Assembly (NCBI GenBank): GCA_964536835.1
Contig: CAZIAZ010000036.1
Coordinates: forward strand, 1-29,493
Origin: DAONFI01 sp035403485
GTDB taxonomy: Bacteria; Planctomycetota; Phycisphaerae; SM23-33
Length of the DNA stretch: 29,493 nt
Direction of reading: 5' to 3'
In this document: positions 24,460-29,493 of the stretch, in pieces
How the letters are laid out: every line of letters starts with the position of its first letter
How positions within the stretch are numbered: the first letter of the stretch is position 1
The notes under the pieces: generated by a model
Database searches by the model: none
What the model was told of the DNA's origin: nothing
What the model saw: only the letters and a program-made list of their open reading frames with translations
Made by a program: the position numbers and the translations under genes

Positions 24460-24488
24460 TTTCAGCCTTCCGCCACAGAAGGCTGAAA
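24460..24488. terminator. 11-bp hairpin between lemA and convergent tRNA-Glu
   Basis: TTTCAGCCTTC (24460-24470) and GAAGGCTGAAA (24478-24488) pair perfectly around a 7-nt loop. It starts 8 bp after the lemA stop and ends 1 bp from the 3' end of tRNA-Glu. No T-tract is present; it could end transcription in both directions or mark the tRNA 3' trailer. Confidence 0.6.
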
Positions 24489-24489
24489 C

Positions 24490-24562
24490 TGACCCCACGG
24501 AGACTCGAACTCCGGTTGCAGGGATGAGAACCCTGTGTCCTGGGCCACTAGACGATGGGGCC
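24490..24562 (-). tRNA. tRNA-Glu (anticodon CTC)
   Basis: The 73-nt cloverleaf has acceptor GGCCCCA / TGGGGTC (one G-T pair), anticodon stem CAGGG / CCCTG with loop TTCTCAT giving CTC at 34-36, T-loop TTCGAGT and discriminator A. CCA is not encoded. A - strand promoter lies just upstream. Confidence 0.95.
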
Positions 24563-24576
24563 GAAACAAGGTGCAT

Positions 24577-24605
24577 ATTCTGCACAAATGAGACATTAAA
24601 ATCAA
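24577..24605 (-). promoter_or_regulatory. Possible tRNA-Glu promoter
   Basis: On the - strand TTGATT (24605-24600), 17 nt, then CAGAAT (24582-24577) would start transcription about 8 nt before the tRNA. The interval 24606-24850 (with this site, about 290 bp without a gene) holds AT-rich sequence and a weak CCGAA/TTCGG hairpin (24723-24747), and nothing else I can identify. Confidence 0.4.
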
Positions 24606-24850
24606 GGCTTAAGCCCAAAAATCAGCACAGATATTTCCTTACTGACAATTCCGTGCTGTGAGATTATGCATATGAACTATTTCCGTTTCGAATTTTTTTT
24701 GAGCATCCTGCTTGAATGCAAACCGAATTGAATTGCAATGGGTTCGGATTTTAATTTTGTCAGCGGCAACAACTATCGAACTTTTCAGCCAAAGATTTTT
24801 TTTGAAAGTCATCGTAAAGAGTTCATGCCCATTGTAATGAAGATTTGTAT

Positions 24851-25011
24851 TAGAGCATATTAAACTTGACTTTGCGCTTGTTGCTGTTTGCGGCGTTGGC
24901 TGGCTGCGTCAGGCTGCATCGGAAACCATATAAGGTTGCCTGCTTCGCCTTCCTTGCCAGCCTCGTCCTCAACGACGCAACAAGGTGCAATTCCAAATTT
25001 AACATGCTCTA
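24851..25011 (+). repeat. Interspersed palindromic repeat, family A, copy A4
   Basis: This 161-bp copy is nearly identical to A1 (2930-3090), 22 kb away and in the same orientation, with the same TAGAGCATATTAAACTTGA start and ATTTAACATGCTCTA end. One difference (AAGGTGCAA here against AAGGCGCAA in A1) changes a G-C pair of the predicted stem to G-T, so folding is kept. It contains no ORF. Confidence 0.9.
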
Positions 25012-25086
25012 GAAAATCGTTAATATACCCCCTTCACAGCCAATTCAAAGGCCTGAAGCTTTAAACGTGGCGTAGCTATCGAGCGG

Positions 25087-25326
25087 TCATGCCCGCTGTG
25101 CCAGTGCGACCGAGCCGTCAAGTTTTGTAATGACATGGCAGCAGAATCGTCCGCAACGGGAGCAGTGTCCCACGGTATATTTTCTGCCCGCTGCAAACTT
25201 GCGAATGCCATATTTTTCCCACGGCTCACGCATGCCGCACCTTAAGCAACGTATCTCCCATGCCGGCGTCTGCCGTTCCAATGAAGCCAACGTCTCGTCA
25301 TCGGATTTAACGCTCTTAATGTCCAT
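25087..25326 (-). CDS. Small zinc-ribbon-like protein
   Basis: The 79-residue protein has two CxxC pairs (Cys27/Cys30 in RCLRCG, Cys55/Cys58 in HCSRCG) 25 residues apart, with an additional Cys-Cys-His at 62-64, typical of a zinc ribbon. I do not recognise a specific family; nucleic-acid or protein binding is a guess. There is no SD: a perfect TATAAT lies 6 nt before the ATG, which puts transcription start on or next to the ATG, so the mRNA may be leaderless. It lies between two interspersed repeats (A4 and B2). Confidence 0.6.
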   Translation of the reverse strand: MDIKSVKSDDETLASLERQTPAWEIRCLRCGMREPWEKYGIRKFAAGRKYTVGHCSRCGRFCCHVITKLDGSVALAQRA

Positions 25327-25332
25327 ATTGTA

Positions 25333-25341
25333 ATTATAGCA
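25333..25341 (-). promoter_or_regulatory. Extended -10 promoter of the zinc-ribbon gene
   Basis: On the - strand TGCTATAAT fits the extended -10 form (TG-N-TATAAT), the hexamer being 25338-25333. An ATGACA lies 19 nt further upstream as a distant -35. The last base of the hexamer is 6 nt from the start codon. Confidence 0.55.
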
Positions 25342-25389
25342 CTTAATCTGACAGGATTGTCATTTTTCCAGCTGGTATTGCATGAATTT

Positions 25390-25563
25390 TTAAAAATCCA
25401 TCCACAAAACTTTTTAGTTGCCTGCAACCGGGTTCTTTTGCGGCTTAGTCTGCATCAGAAAAAGGTAGAATATCACCAAAAAAGTCTGTCGCCGCTTTTA
25501 TTCCTTATCAGCCCGCAAAATTGCTCGATTTCGGCGACGCCCATGTTTTTGGTATAGGTTCTA
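25390..25563. repeat. Interspersed palindromic repeat, family B, copy B2
   Basis: The right part (GCCCGCAAAATTGCTCGATT, then CGACGCCCATGTTTTTGG and TATAGGTTCTA) is almost identical to B1. The left part is more diverged (AAAAATCCATCCACAAAAC against AAACCTATCCAAAAACC), so the left boundary is approximate. It shares TTTTGCGGC and CATCAGAAAAA with the B1 core. There is no ORF. Its right end abuts the terminator at 25565-25607. Confidence 0.75.
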
Positions 25564-25564
25564 T

Positions 25565-25607
25565 AAAAAAACTGACTTGACGGCCAATATTGACCATCAA
25601 GTCAGTT
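25565..25607 (-). terminator. Intrinsic terminator for a - strand transcript
   Basis: AACTGACTTGA pairs with TCAAGTCAGTT (25597-25607 against 25570-25580), with further pairing inside the loop (GG/CC and CAATATTG). Read on the - strand the stem is followed by seven T. It would end a transcript coming from the small membrane protein gene and possibly tRNA-Met. Confidence 0.75.
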
Positions 25608-25740
25608 CTGACAATGCCTCTGCCGAAATCCAAAAAACAACCAGACCACAACCTCTGCCGCAAAAGCAACAGGTTACAAAGGCATATCTCTTGTTTTTAG
25701 GGTGGTTAAAAACCGCACTGCCGTAGGCAGGCCGGCAAAA

Positions 25741-25872
25741 TTACATCTGTTTCTTACGATACTGCACGTAAAAAATGATGATGCCGATAAGCACAATAAT
25801 ACCAAGTATCTGCCACCAGCCTATAATGCCATCCGAACCAAAAATGTCGCCGAGAATTCCTGCGTTCAACAT
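25741..25872 (-). CDS. 43-residue single-pass membrane protein
   Basis: The ATG at 25872 follows a strong SD (GAGGAG, 6 nt away) and opens a 43-codon frame ending at TAA 25741-25743. The protein is MLNAGILGDIFGSDGIIGWW, then a hydrophobic helix (about QILGIIVLIGIIIFYV), then a basic tail YRKKQM; this predicts one membrane helix with the C-terminus inside. I do not know a family. It lies 80 bp downstream of tRNA-Met on the same strand and upstream of a good terminator, so it may share the tRNA transcript. The strong SD, charge pattern and terminator make it a credible gene. Confidence 0.7.
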   Translation of the reverse strand: MLNAGILGDIFGSDGIIGWWQILGIIVLIGIIIFYVQYRKKQM

Positions 25873-25951
25873 GGATATCTCCTCATAAAAAACATTTAAA
25901 CAAATACTTTAAGCGACACATCCGCCGCGCTAAAACTCCGCCATAACAAAC

Positions 25952-26025
25952 TAGCGGCAACTGGACTCGAACCAGTGACCTAGGGCTTATGAATCCCTCG
26001 CTCTAACCAACTGAGCTATGCCGCC
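25952..26025 (-). tRNA. tRNA-Met (anticodon CAT), probably elongator
   Basis: The 74-nt cloverleaf has acceptor GGCGGCA / TGCCGCT (G-T at 1-72), D-arm GCTC/GAGC, anticodon loop TTCATAA giving CAT, T-arm ACTGG/CCAGT and discriminator A. An A-G mismatch closes the anticodon stem (31-39). A CAT anticodon can also belong to tRNA-Ile read through lysidine; the body looks like elongator Met. CCA is not encoded. The possible promoter upstream (TTGCAT, 17 nt, CAAACT) is weak. Confidence 0.92.
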
Positions 26026-26109
26026 AAGCCGTTCATAGTTTGCAAAGAATCGCCCCAAAATGCAAGTCTTTTTCATAGACCAATTTCCAGATTTTTTAAA
26101 GGCTGTTTT

Positions 26110-26383
26110 TTGCGGTGAAATCTGGGTCTTTTTGTGTCGATTTCACGCAACCTTCAGCGGGGGCTGGGACGGCTATACTTTTTACACACCCAAAACAATG
26201 GCCTGTCACACATCACACACTCGCCGCCAGCCCCCGCTCTGTAAGAAATGGCCGGGCACTCAATAAAGCCCGAAATTTAACTTGCCTTGCGAACTGACGC
26301 TCCACAGACGCAAAATCAAGTCAGACTTCCATTGTTAACATATAAGGGGTGACAGCTTGTGTGTCATATCTTAAAGATTTTTT
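26110..26383. ncRNA. Candidate structured RNA region between tRNA-Met and tRNA-Lys
   Basis: The 590-bp gap 26026-26615 has no convincing protein gene but contains consecutive hairpins. These are TTGCGGTGAAATC/GATTTCACGCAA (26110-26122 with 26139-26150, one bulge), AGCGGGGGCTGG/CCAGCCCCCGCT (26156-26167 with 26227-26238, perfect 12 bp), CGGGC/GCCCG (26253-26272), and ACTTG..TTGCG/CGCAA..CAAGT (26280-26321). The apical part of the second hairpin is rich in ACACA. Downstream, TGACA/TGTCA (26350-26366) precedes T6 at 26378-26383. It does not match tmRNA, RNase P or SRP RNA by eye. The strand and the existence of a transcript are unproven. The stretch 26384-26565 is AT-rich with nothing recognisable. 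Confidence 0.35.
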
Positions 26384-26565
26384 ACACGTCATATTCTGGT
26401 TCTATTGCAGCAAATGTTGTATAAATCAAAAATCAGGCTACGTAATTTCTTACTACATCGTCAAAATTTTTGAAAATTTATCGTAAATTCCGGCTTGCAC
26501 AAACAGCTCATTACGTCAAGTTTTTATCGTATGAAAGTAAAAATTGCCTACGCGTTAGTTTTTCC

Positions 26566-26595
26566 TTGACTCATTGCCCCAAAAGGGTTTAATTA
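26566..26595 (+). promoter_or_regulatory. tRNA-Lys promoter
   Basis: TTGACT (26566-26571), an 18-nt spacer and TAATTA (26590-26595) predict a start about 15 nt before the tRNA. TTTAAT at 26588-26593 (16-nt spacer) is an alternative -10. Confidence 0.6.
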
Positions 26596-26615
26596 TCCCC
26601 TTACATTTGCAATTC

Positions 26616-26688
<73 letters not shown>

Positions 26689-26890
26689 GTAATCACTGTT
26701 AAAACATCAGAAATTCATAACTACAGTACAGTGCTTTTCTGTCTTGGGGAGGATTCAAAAGCCATGTTTTCGTCGTAGCAAAGCTGAAAGATTGTAACCG
26801 TTCACAGTTTACGCTATGTGTTGAGTAATATCAGGAGAAATGACAGACTGTTTATCAATACTTTTAAGATTTACTATAATTAACCCATCT

Positions 26891-27805
26891 TTACGCATTT
26901 AATCCTCCTGCACCGAAAGCGACTATGGCAGTAGTCATCAGCAGTGCTGCGATTAATCGCTGCCAAAAAACCTTTTTTGACATATGTGATTCAATATGCT
27001 GATGCCCCATGCCAGCTATCAGTACACCAAGAAAAATTGAAATCACTCCACGCATCGACTGCAATATATTGCCGTAAACTGCACCAACGATTGAAAATGT
27101 CGCAAACATAAAAACCATGGCTACCAGCCATGCCAGAGAAAAACCGATTGCGGAACTTTTGATATCGGACCATCTTGCTTCTTTTACAAAAAACATGAAA
27201 AAGAAACATAAAATACCGCACAGAATATATATTGCGCATATGCTGAAAAATACTGCTCCCCAACGGCTTGACATTTGATTTTCTAGGTTTTCTACTAATA
27301 TCGTGATATTTATGTCCGACAATGAATAAAACAGGCAGGCGCCAAGTACGCCAATTATGGCTCGGCGACTTATTCCGCCTCCACTAAAGTTCAATATAAA
27401 CGTACCTGCCAGACATAGTAATACTCCAAGCCAATGTAGATAATTCAATGGTATACCCATCATCCACCAAGTCAGGAACGCAAGCATGACTACTTTTAAT
27501 GCCAAAAGCGGCGAAATTTTTGATGCTTCGGCTGAATGCAGGGCAAAGAATATTAGCAGTTGGCCGGCAAGAGAAAAAAATACGCACAATATTACAGACT
27601 GTATCCAGTTCCAGTTCCAGTCAATATGTGTAGGCCAACAGAACGGCAGTGCAATCAACCCCGCTATTCCCATAAGAATTTGGCTTGAAATCAACAGACG
27701 TATATTTGAGTTCTGATACTCCGATGAAAATTTGCGTGCAAAAAGGTATGATACCGACTGCAACAAAGCCGACAATAAACCTACGATTATTCCATAAATT
27801 ATCAT
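26891..27805 (-). CDS. EamA/DMT-superfamily membrane transporter
   Basis: The 304-residue protein has about ten hydrophobic helices in two repeated halves, as in the drug/metabolite transporter superfamily. The N-terminal half (GIIVGLLSALLQSVSYLFAR and a LLALKVVMLAFLTWWMMG region) is followed by a second EamA-like half ending in LIAALLMTTAIVAFGAGGLNA. It is an inner-membrane exporter or importer of a small metabolite; the substrate cannot be inferred. It follows the Gfo/Idh/MocA gene by 108 bp on the same strand, which suggests but does not prove a sugar-related role. The start at ATG 27805 has no strong SD. The composition is AT-rich. Confidence 0.83.
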   Translation of the reverse strand: MIIYGIIVGLLSALLQSVSYLFARKFSSEYQNSNIRLLISSQILMGIAGLIALPFCWPTHIDWNWNWIQSVILCVFFSLAGQLLIFFALHSAEASKISPLLALKVVMLAFLTWWMMGIPLNYLHWLGVLLCLAGTFILNFSGGGISRRAIIGVLGACLFYSLSDINITILVENLENQMSSRWGAVFFSICAIYILCGILCFFFMFFVKEARWSDIKSSAIGFSLAWLVAMVFMFATFSIVGAVYGNILQSMRGVISIFLGVLIAGMGHQHIESHMSKKVFWQRLIAALLMTTAIVAFGAGGLNA

Positions 27806-27913
27806 TTTTCACACTTACTTGTCAATTAAGGCAATAAAAATCTCTTTAACAAAACGCAAAATATCTGGACACTTTTAAATATATGGCCTGTGAATGACGC
27901 CATTCGCAATCGG

Positions 27914-29077
27914 TTATCTGGAATTAATCAACGCCTTATAATCAGGGTTCACTTCAGACGGCAGAGAATATGTTTCGAAACATTTGTTAAAGCACTCTTC
28001 TATGCCTTCGATGTATACCAATGTGTTATTATCCTTGCAGATGGTTTTCACCATACTTTGAGGCATAACGTGAATCGGCATCTTTTGAACCTGGTTAATG
28101 CAGATTAAATGCGGCAGTGCCGTATAAACATCGCATGGTATAACCTTGCTGCCGCGTGCCGCATCAACGCACTCCCATAATTTGTGCATTTCATCATCAT
28201 AAGGATTCCCATAATTCTTTTTTTCTCCTTCAGACGTAATACCAATAAGCATGGAATCATCTGGATTGAATGAAACATCGCCTTTCTCAAATTCCAATTT
28301 CATAATCGTACCTACAGTACTTTGACAAGCGTGCGTTGTAAGAAAGAAAATCTCTACACCAGCATCGGTCATCATCCGCATTGTCGCAGTGTCATAGTTT
28401 TCGCATGGTTTGGCGCGATAAAGTTCAGCTTCCATCTTTTCCGGTTCGGCACTTTTATTTATTGCTGTTCCAGCCATGAAAAACAAGTTATGAAGATAAT
28501 GAGCCGTTGCATTATTGGCCGGACTGTCCAGAATCCATAAACCATTATCAGTTTTAATACGGCCAGCCCAGTTATTGCGTTTGTAATAGGATTCCCATCG
28601 CGGCCAACATGTGCAGGTTTTGAATCGTTTCGGTTTGCCGTAGTGGCCGGCCAGTATATCCTCTTTCAATTCAATATTGGCTGGTGAAAACGACCATTGA
28701 TAACCGATGGCCACAAACCGTTTGGCCTTTTTTGCCGCATCAGCCATGGCTAATGCGTCTTCGACCAATGCAGCTACCGGCTTTTCGCACAATACATTCG
28801 AGCCGGCTTGCAGAGCCGTTATAGTCTGGGATTTGTGATAATGTATGGGCGAAGATATTACCGCAAGTTCGGCGGAATGATTTTTGTAAAATTCCTCAAG
28901 GCTGTCATAAACCGGAATATTACGCTGCCGTATAACGTCAATATGTTTGGATGCTGCTGCAAAGGGATCTACACAGCCGGCCAGCCGTGCGTTGTGTGTA
29001 TCGGCATCGTTCAAAAGAGCATTTAAATAGCCTTCTCCATAACCGCCTATGCCGGCTAAAACTACATTAATCATCAT
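27914..29077 (-). CDS. Gfo/Idh/MocA family NAD(P)-dependent oxidoreductase
   Basis: The 387-residue protein starts with a Rossmann fold (NVVLAGIGGYGEGY), has the family's EKP motif with the catalytic Lys (LCEKPVAA, about residues 95-102), and a C-terminal alpha/beta domain. The family oxidises or reduces sugars, inositols and related polyols with a bound nicotinamide cofactor; large numbers occur in planctomycetes and Lentisphaerae. The substrate is unknown. AAGGA is 6-7 nt before the ATG at 29077, favouring the first of two adjacent ATGs. It lies between a probable MFS transporter gene upstream and a DMT transporter downstream on the same strand, which suggests uptake and conversion of a sugar derivative. 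Confidence 0.92.
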   Translation of the reverse strand: MMINVVLAGIGGYGEGYLNALLNDADTHNARLAGCVDPFAAASKHIDVIRQRNIPVYDSLEEFYKNHSAELAVISSPIHYHKSQTITALQAGSNVLCEKPVAALVEDALAMADAAKKAKRFVAIGYQWSFSPANIELKEDILAGHYGKPKRFKTCTCWPRWESYYKRNNWAGRIKTDNGLWILDSPANNATAHYLHNLFFMAGTAINKSAEPEKMEAELYRAKPCENYDTATMRMMTDAGVEIFFLTTHACQSTVGTIMKLEFEKGDVSFNPDDSMLIGITSEGEKKNYGNPYDDEMHKLWECVDAARGSKVIPCDVYTALPHLICINQVQKMPIHVMPQSMVKTICKDNNTLVYIEGIEECFNKCFETYSLPSEVNPDYKALINSR

Positions 29078-29287
29078 ATCGTTTCCTTTTGTAAAGACTT
29101 GAGAACCGCCGCGTCACGCAGAATGAACAAGGGGGACTATCTCCTGAACGCCAAGTTGCCGGAATGTAATGGAAACCAAGCCTGTTTTTATCATATCTAA
29201 AAACCTTTCGTGCCGATTAGAAAGCTACTTTAGGTTTAAAAAACTTCCAAAGTGTTAACTATTATGAATGTAGGAACTATATAAAAA

Positions 29288-29493
29288 TTATTCCGATGCT
29301 TTTGATGAAGATGTTGCCACGGCAGATATAGTGGCCGGCTCTGGCGGGACGTAACTCTTGAATCCGCCGAAACCGATAAAACCGCGATAAAGAGAAATTC
29401 CTACAAGAAAGGCCAGACAATCCAGTCCAAAGGCAATTCCAAATGTATATTCGTAATGATGACCTGTACAATCCAAAAAACTCCCGATTGCAG
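29288..29493 (-). CDS. C-terminal end of a membrane protein, probably MFS transporter (truncated by window end)
   Basis: The frame is open to the right window edge, so only the last 67 residues or so are seen. One hydrophobic helix (YTFGIAFGLDCLAFLVGISL) is followed by a cytoplasmic tail with LYRGFIGFGG and YVPPEP, then a Ser/Ala-rich end. The helix plus GG-x-x-x-YVPPE tail resembles the last helix of sugar-type MFS transporters in planctomycetes and Verrucomicrobia, from memory and not checked. It precedes the Gfo/Idh/MocA gene on the same strand. The 210-bp gap 29078-29287 between them contains nothing I can identify. Confidence 0.5.
   Translation of the reverse strand, partial: AIGSFLDCTGHHYEYTFGIAFGLDCLAFLVGISLYRGFIGFGGFKSYVPPEPATISAVATSSSKASE

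Noticed and set aside
24723..24747. CCGAA/TTCGG hairpin followed by ATTTTAATTTT
   Set aside because: The stem is only 5 bp with a long loop and no gene ends nearby on that strand.
26156..26238. GC-rich stem considered as part of tmRNA, RNase P or SRP RNA
   Set aside because: No tRNA-like ends, no tag frame, and none of the conserved RNase P or SRP core motifs were found by eye.
26060..26266. 68-codon + strand frame in the tRNA-Met/tRNA-Lys gap
   Set aside because: No SD, no recognisable domain, and it runs straight through the hairpins of the structured region; its composition looks non-coding.
26838..26902. Tiny 20-codon frame after AGGAG ending at the DMT gene's 3' end
   Set aside because: The SD is only 2 nt from the ATG, the product is very short and has no feature beyond chance.

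Overview
The window is 29.5 kb of bacterial chromosome with no phage, plasmid or CRISPR signature. Several traits fit an anaerobic or fermentative member of the PVC group, most likely a Phycisphaerae-type planctomycete: lipoprotein-rich gene content, an ACT-domain malic enzyme, a CE7 esterase, a DUF6485-like mini-protein, AT-rich 'AAATTG' intergenic repeats, tRNAs without encoded CCA, and TTG starts with strong Shine-Dalgarno (SD) sequences. This assignment is inference from gene content; no rRNA is present.

Left edge (2-2778, +): the C-terminal part of electron transfer flavoprotein alpha (etfA), then a 590-residue acyl-CoA dehydrogenase, closed by a strong intrinsic terminator. These act together in acyl-CoA oxidation coupled to the ETF pool.

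Exopolysaccharide island (2890-12661): a near-consensus promoter and a long leader carrying a repeat element precede seven + strand genes: Wzx-type flippase, F420-hydrogenase-beta-like 4Fe-4S protein, polysaccharide pyruvyl transferase, two glycosyltransferases and two tandem acyltransferase-3 paralogues. The block is much AT-richer than its flanks. A third glycosyltransferase lies convergently on the - strand, 24 bp downstream of a malic enzyme gene. No Wzy polymerase or chain-length regulator is visible, so the locus is incomplete or continues elsewhere.

Middle (12686-19769): malic enzyme, an S4-less TlyA-type methyltransferase, a CE7 acetylxylan esterase, an orphan dCache chemoreceptor, and a divergent YmdB-like phosphodiesterase / acylphosphatase pair.

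Envelope region (19815-24451, +): a Cys-rich DUF6485-like mini-protein, a three-gene lipoprotein set (unknown protein with a GHSQG motif, WD40 propeller, CE4 deacetylase), then an unknown membrane-anchored protein plus LemA.

Right part (24460-29493): tRNA-Glu(CTC), a probably leaderless zinc-ribbon gene, a 43-residue membrane protein next to tRNA-Met(CAT), a hairpin-rich intergenic region, tRNA-Lys(CTT), and a - strand set of EamA transporter, Gfo/Idh/MocA oxidoreductase and the C-terminus of a probable MFS transporter.

The most striking unexplained structure is two families of short palindromic interspersed repeats: A (four copies, 161-162 bp or 89 bp) and B (two copies, about 170 bp). They share an internal core, begin with TAGA(G/A)C, lie between genes, supply stop codons to two genes, and in one case lie inside the predicted leader of the exopolysaccharide operon.
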